Shown here: piece by piece, positions 36,872 to 45,367 of the stretch
Layout of the letters: each line of letters starts with the position of its first letter
Numbering within the stretch: the first letter of the stretch is position 1
NCBI RefSeq assembly: GCF_041200025.1
Contig: NZ_CP165628.1
Span: forward strand, 1,612,001 to 1,676,000
DNA length: 64,000 nt
Direction of reading: 5' to 3'
Origin: Rouxiella sp. WC2420
GTDB lineage: Bacteria; Pseudomonadota; Gammaproteobacteria; Enterobacterales; Enterobacteriaceae
Made by a program: the position numbers and the translations under genes
Notes under the pieces: model-generated
What the model was told of the DNA's origin: nothing
The model's database searches: none
The model's input: the letters and a program-made list of their open reading frames with translations, nothing else

Positions 36872-37525
36872 ATGACCGCCAAAAACGACTCATCTCTGTC
36901 TGACTTTGTATTGGATGCAACGCGCGGGACCGCTGTAGCATTACAGAAAGGTCAGGTGCTGAGTATTACCAATCTCCAGGGAAATCAAGTTGTTGACGCT
37001 TGGGCTGTGATGCAGTCTGACCCTTTTGAGTACTCCTCCATGGAGCACACTCGTTCAATTAACAGCAATCTTTTTTATCAGTTGGGCATGCCGGTAGTGA
37101 GTATTTACCGCCGCGCGATGTTTACTCTGGTCGGCGATACCACCCCCGGCCGTCACGATACTTTGCTGTGCCCGTGCAATGCAGCCATTTATCGCGAGCT
37201 GGGCTGTAGTGAGTATCACCGCAGCTGTACCGATAACTTCCATGAAGCGCTGGCAGAAAAGGCAATCAAACTGCCGTTTACCCCCGCCTCGTTGAATCTT
37301 TTTATGAATGTGCCGATTACCGAAGCCGGTGAACTAGACCGCGTACCCCCGCGTTCTGTTGCGGGCGACGTATTACAACTGCGCGCCGAAGCGGATATCT
37401 ATGTCGTGCTGTCAGCCTGCCCGCAGGACATCACCCCGATTAATGGCGCATCTCGTCAGCCGGCAGATATTGGTTTGAGCGTCTCATACGACAATGCGAA
37501 AAGCGTGCCGGAGGAGGCCAAATGA
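36872..37525 (+). CDS. DUF1989 (urea carboxylase-associated family) protein
   Basis: This 217-residue protein has the DUF1989 pattern: an N-terminal GTAVALQKGQVLSITNLQGNQVVDAWAV, then SMEHTRSINSN, DTTPGRHDTLLCPCNA, SCTDNF and FTPASLNLFMNVPI. The conserved His, Cys and Asn residues suggest a metal- or thiol-dependent active site. Relatives CgdA and CgdB act as a two-protein carboxyguanidine deiminase in guanidine breakdown; only one copy is here. Start 36872 chosen for GAGAGGAA upstream. It is the first gene of an operon with an amino acid ABC transporter and a ureohydrolase and overlaps the next gene by four bases. Confidence 0.85.
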   Translation: MTAKNDSSLSDFVLDATRGTAVALQKGQVLSITNLQGNQVVDAWAVMQSDPFEYSSMEHTRSINSNLFYQLGMPVVSIYRRAMFTLVGDTTPGRHDTLLCPCNAAIYRELGCSEYHRSCTDNFHEALAEKAIKLPFTPASLNLFMNVPITEAGELDRVPPRSVAGDVLQLRAEADIYVVLSACPQDITPINGASRQPADIGLSVSYDNAKSVPEEAK

Positions 37526-38340
37526 GCGAAGTATCTACCCCTTTATTAACGGTTAAAGAGCTGAACAAGAGCTACGGCGATCTACACGTGCTGAAAAATG
37601 TTGCGCTCGACGTGCATAAAGGCGAAGTGGTGTCGATTATCGGCGCCAGTGGTTCTGGTAAAAGTACCTTCCTGCGCTGCCTTAACGTGATGGAAATGCC
37701 GCAAAGCGGTTTTATGAATTTCGACGAGTTCGCGTTTGATTTTCGCGACGGCGCGCGCGCCCAGCCAACGGACGATCAGCTGCGACTGCTGCGCGCCCGC
37801 ATCGGCATGGTGTTCCAAAGCTATAACCTGTGGCCGCACATGACGGTGCTGGAAAACGTTATCGAAGCACCTCTGCGGGTAAAAAAAATGCCGCGCAAAC
37901 AGGCGATTGAACTGGCCGAAAGCCTGCTTAGCCGCGTTGGGCTGTACGAAAAACGTTTTCAGTATCCGGCGAAACTTTCCGGCGGACAGCAGCAGCGCGT
38001 GGCGATTGCCCGCGCGTTGGCAATGCAGCCACAGCTGATGTTGTTTGATGAAGTGACTTCGGCGCTGGACCCGGAACTGGTAGGGGAAGTGCTGTCGCTA
38101 ATGGCTTCGCTGGCCGATGATGGCATGACCATGCTGCTGGTGACTCATGAGATTGCTTTCGCCCGCGATGTTTCTTCTCGCGTGGTGTTTTTCGATCAGG
38201 GTGTGATGGCCGAAGACGGTCCGCCCAATCAGGTGCTACACAATCCGGAAAGCCCGCGTTTACGTCAGTTCTTAAGCCGTATTTTGCATGAAGATGTTTC
38301 ACATATTACTAATAAAGGTAAGCAGGGGATCCAGCCATGA
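37522..38340 (+). CDS. Polar amino acid-type ABC transporter ATP-binding protein
   Basis: This 272-residue ATPase belongs to the histidine/glutamine/arginine importer group. Walker A is GASGSGKST, the signature [15 protein letters not shown], Walker [15 protein letters not shown] and the switch [32 protein letters not shown] is typical of the group. It overlaps both the DUF1989 gene and the permease gene by ATGA, so the three are translationally coupled. A C-terminal tail of about 15 residues extends past the usual end. Confidence 0.92.
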   Translation: MSEVSTPLLTVKELNKSYGDLHVLKNVALDVHKGEVVSIIGASGSGKSTFLRCLNVMEMPQSGFMNFDEFAFDFRDGARAQPTDDQLRLLRARIGMVFQSYNLWPHMTVLENVIEAPLRVKKMPRKQAIELAESLLSRVGLYEKRFQYPAKLSGGQQQRVAIARALAMQPQLMLFDEVTSALDPELVGEVLSLMASLADDGMTMLLVTHEIAFARDVSSRVVFFDQGVMAEDGPPNQVLHNPESPRLRQFLSRILHEDVSHITNKGKQGIQP

Positions 38341-38993
38341 ACCAACTTTGGGACGACATCAACACCTATGGCATGGGATTCCTCGAGGCTTCGTGGACCG
38401 TTTTGCTCATCACCATTTGCACCATCGTACTGAGCTGGGTATTCGGCTTTATGGCGGTAAGCGCCAAGACCTCGAAGGTCAAACTGTTTCGCGGCATGGG
38501 CCGTTTTTACATCTGGTTTATTCGCGGTACGCCGGCGCTGATTCAGGTGTTCGTGGTGTATTTCGGTTTCCCGCAAATTGGCATTCACCTGTCGCCGTTT
38601 GTGGCGGGCGTGCTGGCGCTGGCCATGAACAGCGGGGCCTATGTGGCCGAAATTATCCGCTCCGGCCTGAAAGCTATTCCGCGCAGCCAGGTGGAATCAG
38701 CCTCGGCGCTAGGCATGAGCAAGGGCGAGATCATGCGCCGTATCGTGCTGCCGCAGGTGTTTCGTATCGTGCTGCCTCCGCTGACCAACGAGGCGATTTC
38801 GACGCTGAAAAACACTTCGCTGCTGTCAACCATCACCGTGGTTGATATCACGCTGTATGCCCAGACCATTATTTCCGCGACGTTCCGCCCGTTCCAGTTC
38901 TACATCGCCGCGGCGCTGATTTATCTGGTGCTGACCACGCTGTTGACCGAGCTTTCTGACTGGCTCGAACGTCGTCAGGCCCGCTTTAGCTGA
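38337..38993 (+). CDS. Polar amino acid-type ABC transporter permease
   Basis: This 218-residue inner-membrane protein has five hydrophobic segments of the His/Glu/Gln/Arg permease family. The EAA loop reads AIPRSQVESASALGMSKGEIMRRIVLPQ, and FIRGTPALIQVFVVYFG and LKNTSLLSTITVVDIT are family motifs. Only one permease gene is present, so a homodimeric channel is likely. It partners the ATPase upstream and the binding protein at 40043, with the ureohydrolase gene inserted between. Confidence 0.9.
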   Translation: MNQLWDDINTYGMGFLEASWTVLLITICTIVLSWVFGFMAVSAKTSKVKLFRGMGRFYIWFIRGTPALIQVFVVYFGFPQIGIHLSPFVAGVLALAMNSGAYVAEIIRSGLKAIPRSQVESASALGMSKGEIMRRIVLPQVFRIVLPPLTNEAISTLKNTSLLSTITVVDITLYAQTIISATFRPFQFYIAAALIYLVLTTLLTELSDWLERRQARFS

Positions 38994-39010
38994 TTATTAC
39001 GAGGTTTTAA

Positions 39011-39961
39011 ATGAGCGTTTTACCCACTGATTCACTGGAAACTCCACGTTTTTGCGGCGTGCCAACCTTTATGCGCCTGCCGATGGCCACCGATCTCAGC
39101 CAGCTCGATGCGGCGATTATTGGTCTGCCATCCGATTCGGGTGCGCCGTTTCGTACCGGCGCACGCTTTGGGCCAAATGCGGTCAGGGCGATGTCGATTA
39201 TGCTGCGCCCAATCAACCCATACCGTAATGATATCAACGTATTCGACACTTTGCGCTGTGCCGATGCCGGTGATGCGGCGGTCGTTCCGGGCTATGAAGA
39301 AGAGTGTCTGGAACGTATCGAGCAGGCGGTTTATGCCCTTTCAAGCGCTGGCGTCGTGCCGTGCGGTATTGGCGGTGATCACTCGATTACTCTGGCCGAG
39401 CTGCGCGCGGTGGCCAAAGTTCACGGACCCGTTGCCCTGGTGCAATTCGATTCGCACAGCGATACCTGGGACAAATACTTTGCCGATAAACGTTACAGCG
39501 CAGGCACGCCTTTCCGTCGTGCGGTTGAGGAAAACATTGTCGACCCTTCGCATTCTATTCAGGTCGGGCTGCGCGGCTCGTTGTTCCGTACCTCAGATAT
39601 CACTCAGTCGATAGACCTGGGTTACGAAGTGTTTACCACCGATCAGATGTTTGACTTGGGTATAAAAGAGATGGCGCAGCGCATCGCCGAACGCACTGCC
39701 GGTCGCCCAACATTTATTACCTTCGATATGGATTTCGTCGATCCTGCATTCGCGCCGGGTGTGCAAACTCCCGAGGCGGGTGGGCCAAGTTCGCGCGAAG
39801 CCTTGCAGCTGCTGCGCGCATTGAAGGGCATCAACATGGTGGGCTGTGACGTAACTGAAATCAGCCCGATGTACGACGGACCAGGGCAAATTACCTCTTT
39901 GCTCGGTGCGACGGTAATGGCCGAGCTGTTGGCGTTACTGGCCAGTGAACGCGCGGCATAA
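39011..39961 (+). CDS. Arginase/agmatinase-family ureohydrolase with altered active site
   Basis: Ureohydrolases split a guanidino group to urea plus an amine using two Mn ions. All six metal ligands are present in this 316-residue protein: His124 (GGDHSI), Asp147, His149, Asp151 (DSHSD), Asp239 and Asp241 (DMDFVDPAFAPG). The family's pocket His, normally just before GT in YxHGTPFRR (His141 of arginase), is Ala164 here (YSAGTPFRR). Length and TGARFGP near residue 50 fit agmatinase/guanidinobutyrase/guanidinopropionase rather than arginase. It sits inside a polar amino acid ABC operon after a DUF1989 gene. Substrate unknown. Confidence 0.88.
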   Translation: MSVLPTDSLETPRFCGVPTFMRLPMATDLSQLDAAIIGLPSDSGAPFRTGARFGPNAVRAMSIMLRPINPYRNDINVFDTLRCADAGDAAVVPGYEEECLERIEQAVYALSSAGVVPCGIGGDHSITLAELRAVAKVHGPVALVQFDSHSDTWDKYFADKRYSAGTPFRRAVEENIVDPSHSIQVGLRGSLFRTSDITQSIDLGYEVFTTDQMFDLGIKEMAQRIAERTAGRPTFITFDMDFVDPAFAPGVQTPEAGGPSSREALQLLRALKGINMVGCDVTEISPMYDGPGQITSLLGATVMAELLALLASERAA

Positions 39962-40042
39962 GCGCGGTTTTTAACGTGAGTTTTGAAGACGCTTTATCGA
40001 CACACAGGGTTTATTTTCTCCAACTTACTTGAGAGTGACATC

Positions 40043-40846
40043 ATGAAAATTAAGCATTTTCTAAGCATTGCCACCGTTCTCGCTGCGATGACCACGCCTT
40101 TCTTCGCTTCTGCAGCTGATACCGCGGGTCAGCTCGAGCTATTAACTCCGGGCAAACTTTCTGTAGCCACTGAAGGTACCGATCCCCCGTTCAGCATGCG
40201 CAGCGCCAATGGTCAGCTCGATGGCCTTGAGATCCGCGTAATGAAAGAAGTGGCGCGCCGTCTGCATCTTGAATACACCCCGGTTATCACCAAGTGGGAC
40301 TCGATTCTGGTCGGTTTGCAGGCCAATCAGTTTGATATGAGCAGCGCCGCGATGGATATCACCCCCGCGCGTCAGAAAGCAATCGTGTTTTCGGATGGTT
40401 GGATTGAATCGGGCGGTCGTATCATTATTCCTCTGAAATCTGACATCAAATCGGCTAAAGATCTGAAAGGTAAACGCATTGGTGCACAAGTTTCTTCAAC
40501 CTATGCCCAGTTGGCGGTGGATCACGGCGCAACGTTGAAAAATTATATCGACGTGACTGCGGCGGTTCAGGACCTGGCGAACGGTAACATCGATGGGGTC
40601 ATCAATGACTCGATTGGTAACGCCTATCTGATTAAAGACATGCACCTGCCACTGACGCAAACACCTGACTACGTTAGCGTTATTCAGAAAGGTTTCGCCT
40701 TCAAAAAAGGAAAACCAAATCTGGTGGCGGCAGTGAACAAGGCGCTGGCGGATATGAAGGCCGATGGCACTTATGCTAAACTCGTGACCCCAATCGTGGG
40801 CTTCGATCCGGCACCGAAAGATCCGGTACGCACGTTACCTCAGTAA
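40043..40846 (+). CDS. Polar amino acid-type ABC transporter substrate-binding protein
   Basis: This 267-residue periplasmic protein has a signal peptide (HFLSIATVLAAMTTPFFASA, cleavage near 24). The solute-binding core has GKLSVATEGTDPPFSMRSANGQLDGLEIRVMKEVARRL, QANQFDMSSAAMDITPARQKAIVFS and GKRIGAQVSSTYAQL. The family's ligand-binding Arg and Asp positions for an alpha-amino acid are at least partly kept (TPARQ). The ATG at 40043 was chosen over 39983 because it starts the signal peptide directly. It completes the DUF1989-ABC-ureohydrolase operon. Confidence 0.9.
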   Translation: MKIKHFLSIATVLAAMTTPFFASAADTAGQLELLTPGKLSVATEGTDPPFSMRSANGQLDGLEIRVMKEVARRLHLEYTPVITKWDSILVGLQANQFDMSSAAMDITPARQKAIVFSDGWIESGGRIIIPLKSDIKSAKDLKGKRIGAQVSSTYAQLAVDHGATLKNYIDVTAAVQDLANGNIDGVINDSIGNAYLIKDMHLPLTQTPDYVSVIQKGFAFKKGKPNLVAAVNKALADMKADGTYAKLVTPIVGFDPAPKDPVRTLPQ

Positions 40847-40925
40847 ACTGTGTCATCACCCATGGCGTGACACAGTCTGGTTCAGCGCTCTGGTGACAGG
40901 GCGCAAACGGGCGTGAATTAACGTA

Positions 40926-40952
40926 GGGCAGGCACCCGTGTCTGCCTTTTTT
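40926..40952 (+). terminator. Rho-independent terminator after the binding-protein gene
   Basis: GGCAG/CTGCC with an inner CAC/GTG forms a compact stem followed by six T residues. A second, T-less stem, ACTGTGTCA/TGACACAGT, lies at 40847-40876, immediately after the binding-protein stop. Together they separate the operon from gntR. Confidence 0.8.
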
Positions 40953-40980
40953 ATCAGTCTTGTTAATGTGAAATAACACC

Positions 40981-41652
40981 ATGGACTCCATCAAAAGTAC
41001 GTCTGATTTGATTGGTGAGCGCGAGCAGAATCTCAGCAGTAAAGCCTATGAAGTGCTGCTGAATATGCTGATTAACCGGGAACTGCCGGTCAACACTGTG
41101 CTGCAGGAAAGACGGCTGGCCGAGCTGCTGAATATTTCACGTACGCCGGTACGCGATGCTCTTAACCGATTAGAAAATGAAGGGTTTATTATTCGCACCG
41201 GCGGCCGTACGCCAGTGGTTAAAGAGTTTTCAATTCGCGAGCTGGTAGAAACGTTACACGTTCGGCGCACGCTGGAGTCGGAAGCCGCCAGTCTGGCAGC
41301 CGGTCGTGTTCCGCTGGCTGAGCTAGATGCTGTCGAGGCAGGAATTCGCAAACTGCTGGCCGACGAAACGCCGAGTCCGCAAGAGGATTGGGAGGTCGAT
41401 AGCCGCCTGCATACCGCCGTGGCACAGTACAGCGGTAATCTGTTGCTCATGCAATATATTGAAAGTCTGCGCCTTAAAACGCGGATGTTTAACCTTCGTC
41501 AGGTGCCTGAGCGTTTTGTTAGCGGTCATCATGAGCATCTGGAAATTATCGCCGCCTTGCGCAGCGGTGATGGAGAAGCAGCCCGCGCCGCAGCGGCAAA
41601 ACATATCGACAACGTGCGTGAAAGTATCGTTCGTCGATTGAGTCAGCTGTAA
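40981..41652 (+). CDS. GntR-family regulator, FCD (FadR) subfamily
   Basis: This 223-residue protein has an N-terminal winged helix (about 15-80; LAELLNISRTPVRDALNRLENEGFIIRTGGRTPVV) and a C-terminal FCD helical domain (about 85-220) with RRTLESEAASLAA, DSRLHTAVAQYSGN and HHEHLEIIAALRSGDGEAA. The conserved Asp and His residues can bind a metal that contacts a carboxylate effector. It lies between the ureohydrolase operon and the convergent M20/aminotransferase genes and probably controls the surrounding genes, with an amino acid or related acid as effector. Confidence 0.92.
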   Translation: MDSIKSTSDLIGEREQNLSSKAYEVLLNMLINRELPVNTVLQERRLAELLNISRTPVRDALNRLENEGFIIRTGGRTPVVKEFSIRELVETLHVRRTLESEAASLAAGRVPLAELDAVEAGIRKLLADETPSPQEDWEVDSRLHTAVAQYSGNLLLMQYIESLRLKTRMFNLRQVPERFVSGHHEHLEIIAALRSGDGEAARAAAAKHIDNVRESIVRRLSQL

Positions 41653-41690
41653 TCGGTTGTTTTGAAGAACGGCGGCAAGTGATCCGGCAT

Positions 41691-42971
41691 TCATTGCCCG
41701 CCACCGGCGCTGCGAATTTTTAGCGCTTCGCCAAGTACGCGCGTGGCGGCGGCAAAATCGTCTAGATCCATGCTTTCGTGCGGATTGTGACTGCCGTTGG
41801 CGTTACGGACAAACAGCATCGCGCTCGGCACGCCCTGTGCAGCGAACAGCGCGGCATCATGTCCAGCGCCGCTTTGCAGCGACATGGCTGGAATATTTTG
41901 CTCGTCGGCTGCGCTTTGCAGCAGGGAGAGCAATGCTTCATCCATCACGCCCGGCGCGCTGCGCGTTTGTGCGCCGAGAGTAAAAGTCACGCCGTGACAG
42001 GCGGCAATGGTGGTTATGCGGTGTGAAAGACGTTGGTCGATCAGTTCCAGCGTTTCCAGGCTGCGCGAACGGAAATCGACACAGAATTTCACTTCACCGC
42101 TGACTTTGCTAAAGTCAGCCTGTAATGCATCGGTTGCCAGCTGTCCGTTAGTGACGGTGAGCTGGTGGCCTTGTGCTTCTAATTCAATCCAGTCCTGATA
42201 AAGCCCGGTGACCAATTCTGCAGCCGCCAGCACGGCGTCTTGCCGATGCAGGCGCGGCGTAGCGCCCGAATGAGCATAATGCCCGCTGACGCTGGCCTGA
42301 CGATAGCGCAGGCTACCGCAAATACCGCTGACGATTCCTAACGGTTGTCCTGCATTTTCAAGGATCGGGCCTTGTTCAATGTGCAATTCGATAAAACAGT
42401 TTACATTTGCGGCCGAGAGATGCGGCGCGCCTGAAATCAAACCTTTGCAGTCACCGCCCAATGCGGCGAGATGTTGTTTCAGCGTTTGCTGGTTATCGAA
42501 ACGCCTTACCTCAAGCGAATCGTCATTCAACAGGCCAAAGGCTGCTTTACTGCCTAAATACGAAAGCGGAAACCAGGCACTTTCTTCGGCGCGAACGGCC
42601 ATGACTGTGACACTGATTTCTGGTTGATAGCCCGCCTTGACCCATCCTGCCAAAACCGCAATGCCCGCCAATACACCCGCAGCGCCGTCATAGTTGCCGC
42701 CGCGCGGCACTGAATCGAGGTGCGAACCGGTGATCACCTGCGGGGCAAAAGTATTACGGCCCGGCAGGGTCATATAAAGGTTAAGGGCAGCATCGCGGCT
42801 GACTTGCAATCCTAGAGCTTCGGCGGTCTGCGTCAGCAGATCGTGCGCCCGCTGCTCGCCTGCGCCGTAGGTGTCGCGAGTTATGCCGACGCCATCAAAG
42901 CTCATCTTCTGTAATTGGTCGAATAAATCAGCGGCCAGTTGCAGATCGGGTTCGACAAGTTCGAGGATCAA
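41691..42971 (-). CDS. M20-family carbamoyl/ureido amidohydrolase
   Basis: This 426-residue metal-dependent amidase resembles allantoate amidohydrolase, N-carbamoyl-L-amino-acid hydrolase and beta-ureidopropionase. The two-metal site is His84 (TGSHLDSVPRGGNYDGAAG), bridging Asp95, and Glu130 (VRAEESAWF). ELHIEQGPILE is the family's second diagnostic stretch and SGAGHDAALFAAQGVPSAMLFV the last. The family removes carbamoyl or ureido groups as ammonia and carbon dioxide. It overlaps the aminotransferase gene by four bases, so its amino acid product is probably passed to that enzyme. Confidence 0.9.
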   Translation of the reverse strand: MILELVEPDLQLAADLFDQLQKMSFDGVGITRDTYGAGEQRAHDLLTQTAEALGLQVSRDAALNLYMTLPGRNTFAPQVITGSHLDSVPRGGNYDGAAGVLAGIAVLAGWVKAGYQPEISVTVMAVRAEESAWFPLSYLGSKAAFGLLNDDSLEVRRFDNQQTLKQHLAALGGDCKGLISGAPHLSAANVNCFIELHIEQGPILENAGQPLGIVSGICGSLRYRQASVSGHYAHSGATPRLHRQDAVLAAAELVTGLYQDWIELEAQGHQLTVTNGQLATDALQADFSKVSGEVKFCVDFRSRSLETLELIDQRLSHRITTIAACHGVTFTLGAQTRSAPGVMDEALLSLLQSAADEQNIPAMSLQSGAGHDAALFAAQGVPSAMLFVRNANGSHNPHESMDLDDFAAATRVLGEALKIRSAGGGQ

Positions 42972-44185
42972 ACCAGCTCCCCACAGGCTTTAACCATTAA
43001 TTCACAGGCGCGATCCACGTCTTCATCAGCAATGCTGTAAGCCAGGCGAAAATACGGCGCCATGCCAAAAGCGGTGCCGGGAACTACGGCTACGCCGGCT
43101 TGTTCAAGGAAATATTCTGCGACGTCGAGGTCACTGCCCAGCGTTTTGCCTGCGGGCGTGGTTTTCCCGAGCAGCTTTTCACAGCCGACAAACAGGTAGA
43201 AGGCCGAAGGCGGGGTTTCGACCCAAAGATCCGGCGACTCGCGGAGGATAGCCAGAGCGCTGTCGCGACGAGTGCGCAGACGATCGCACCATTCGGCCAG
43301 TAAATTCTGTGGGCCTTCCAAAGCAGCAATCGCTGCCGCTTGAGCGATGGCGTTCGGGCAAGAGGTGCTTTGAGATTGCAGCATTGCGAGTGCGCTGATT
43401 AACCACTCGGGGCCACCGGCAAAGCCAAGACGCCAGCCGGTCATGGCATAGGTTTTGGACACGCCGTTGATGGTCAGTGTGCGGTCAGCCATGGCTGGAA
43501 CCGCGGTCCCGAAGGAAACAAACTGGCCTTCATAAACAATGTGTTCGTAAATGTCATCGGACATCACCAGCACGCGCGGGAAATCTGCCAGTACGGCGGC
43601 CAACGCCTGTAATTCTTCAGCCGAATACAGCGCGCCGCTGGGATTGCCCGGCGAGTTAAGCAATAGCCAACGAGTATTTGGGGTCAACGCTGCCGCAAGA
43701 CTGGCTGGGGTGAGTTTAAAGCCTTCGTCGGCGGCTGGAACTACCGCAACGGGTTCTGCACCGGTCAGGCGAATCATATCTGGATAAGACACCCAATAAG
43801 GCGCGTTGAGGATAACCTCATCACCTGCGTCCAACGTCGCTAAAAAGGCGTTGAAGATGATCTGTTTCGCACCGGTGCTGGCAATAATTTGTTTGGCAGA
43901 ATAGTCGAGCTGATTATCACGTTTAAACTTTTTGATAATTGCAGCTTTAAGCTCTGCGGTGCCACCGACATCGGTATAACGGGTCTGACCGGCCTGCATT
44001 GCAACAACGGCGCCGTCCTGAATATGTTGTGGGGTATCAAAATCCAGCTCACCGGAGCTCATGTTGATGATATCGCGACCTTCTGCGGCCAGACGGCGCG
44101 CCAGCTGGGAAATAACCAGTGTCACAGAAGGGGTAACCGAGGCCAGTCGGGAAGCCAGTTTTCGTTCAGGATGCGCAGAATTCAT
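42968..44185 (-). CDS. Class I/II PLP-dependent aminotransferase
   Basis: This 405-residue fold-type I aminotransferase of the aspartate aminotransferase I-gamma group transfers an amino group from an amino acid to a 2-oxo acid. The Schiff-base Lys is Lys244 (INGVSKTYAMTGWRLGF). LNSPGNPSGALYSAEEL and VMSDDIYEHIVYEG hold the Asn and Asp/Tyr that contact PLP. The C-terminal Arg that holds the substrate carboxylate is in APYFRLAYS. It is translationally coupled to the M20 hydrolase. Specificity is not evident. Confidence 0.92.
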   Translation of the reverse strand: MNSAHPERKLASRLASVTPSVTLVISQLARRLAAEGRDIINMSSGELDFDTPQHIQDGAVVAMQAGQTRYTDVGGTAELKAAIIKKFKRDNQLDYSAKQIIASTGAKQIIFNAFLATLDAGDEVILNAPYWVSYPDMIRLTGAEPVAVVPAADEGFKLTPASLAAALTPNTRWLLLNSPGNPSGALYSAEELQALAAVLADFPRVLVMSDDIYEHIVYEGQFVSFGTAVPAMADRTLTINGVSKTYAMTGWRLGFAGGPEWLISALAMLQSQSTSCPNAIAQAAAIAALEGPQNLLAEWCDRLRTRRDSALAILRESPDLWVETPPSAFYLFVGCEKLLGKTTPAGKTLGSDLDVAEYFLEQAGVAVVPGTAFGMAPYFRLAYSIADEDVDRACELMVKACGELV

Positions 44186-44410
44186 CAGAGTCTCATGGGT
44201 TAGCGATTAACTGCTTGTACAGTAATTTTTACCCACAAAAAGTGTGATGAAAAGCGAATAAAATTTGTATCGAGCTCAAAAAATTTTGATGAATGGGGAG
44301 AGGGAACGAGTAACTGTTATCTCCGCCCTAAACATTCTGTTTTTCTGCCCGGCCCGCGCGCGCACTCGATTTACTGAATGGGTTACGGGCAACCGGCGTC
44401 TGCAAATAAA

Positions 44411-45367
44411 TTAAAGCTCCCGCACCGGCTGGCCGGCGATAAACGCCTGAATATCTTCAATCGCTTCATTAAAGTAAATACCGTAATTGTCGTCGGTTAC
44501 ATAGCCCAAATGCGGTGTCGCCAATACGTTGGGCAGATGGCGATAAGGATGATTATCCGGCAGCGGCTCGTGATCAAACACGTCCAGACCAGCCCCCGCA
44601 ATCTGCCGATGGTTTAGCGCCTCGACTAACGCGGCCTGATCCACCAGCCCCGAACGTGAAGTATTGATCAAGAAAGCTGTGGATTTCATCGCCGCCAGAT
44701 CCTGTGCGGAGATAATGCCGCGACTGCGATCGCTGAGCACCAGATGCAGCGATACAAAATCACTGTTGTTCAAAAGTGCCTGTTTTGACTCAGCCAACTC
44801 GACGTTAAATTCTGCCGCGCGCTCGGCGGTGAGATTCTGGCTCCACGCGGTAACCTTCATCCCAAAAGCCTGAGCAATCAACGCCATGCGCTGACCAATT
44901 TTCCCCAGCCCGATCAGACCGAGTGTTTTTCCCTTTAGCCCAATTCCCAGCGTGCTCTGCCACGGGCCACTGTTGCGAATTGAGCGATTTTCGACAGTAA
45001 GATGCCGCGCCAGACCAAGAATCAGCGCCCAAGTCAGCTCAACTGGCGCATCTGAACCGCTGCCGGTGCCGCACACCGTCACGCCTTGCGCCTTCGCCGC
45101 TGGCAAATCCACCGCAGCATTACGCATTCCCGAAGTCACCAGCAATTTTAGCTTTGGCAGGCGGCTCAGCAATGCTGCGGTGATTGGCGTGCGTTCGCGC
45201 ATAATCACTAAAATATCTGCGTCGACCAGCAACTCGACCAGGCGATCTTGCTGCAAAATTGGATTATGAAGCGCGGTGATTTCCACTGCTGGCTTTAGAA
45301 TCGACCAGCCGGCCTGGGTCAGGGCGACATTTTGATAATCATCGAGAATAATGCAGCGCAAAGTCAT
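44411..45367 (-). CDS. D-2-hydroxyacid dehydrogenase (second copy)
   Basis: This 318-residue NAD(P)-dependent D-2-hydroxyacid dehydrogenase has the nucleotide motif LGLIGLGKIGQRMALIAQAFG and the catalytic segments LINTSRSGLVDQ (Arg), GLDVFDHEPLPDNHPY (Glu) and ATPHLGYVTDDNY (His), plus an N-terminal substrate domain with ILDDYQN. An ATG at 45367 was preferred because AGGG lies 8 bases upstream; the ATG at 45373 is too close to it. It follows the aminotransferase gene in the same direction with 225 bases between, so it may reduce that enzyme's 2-oxo acid. Substrate unknown. Confidence 0.88.
   Translation of the reverse strand: MTLRCIILDDYQNVALTQAGWSILKPAVEITALHNPILQQDRLVELLVDADILVIMRERTPITAALLSRLPKLKLLVTSGMRNAAVDLPAAKAQGVTVCGTGSGSDAPVELTWALILGLARHLTVENRSIRNSGPWQSTLGIGLKGKTLGLIGLGKIGQRMALIAQAFGMKVTAWSQNLTAERAAEFNVELAESKQALLNNSDFVSLHLVLSDRSRGIISAQDLAAMKSTAFLINTSRSGLVDQAALVEALNHRQIAGAGLDVFDHEPLPDNHPYRHLPNVLATPHLGYVTDDNYGIYFNEAIEDIQAFIAGQPVREL

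Noticed and set aside
38288-38845. 185-codon frame overlapping the ABC permease gene
   Set aside because: Same strand, different frame from a well-conserved permease; shadow frame.
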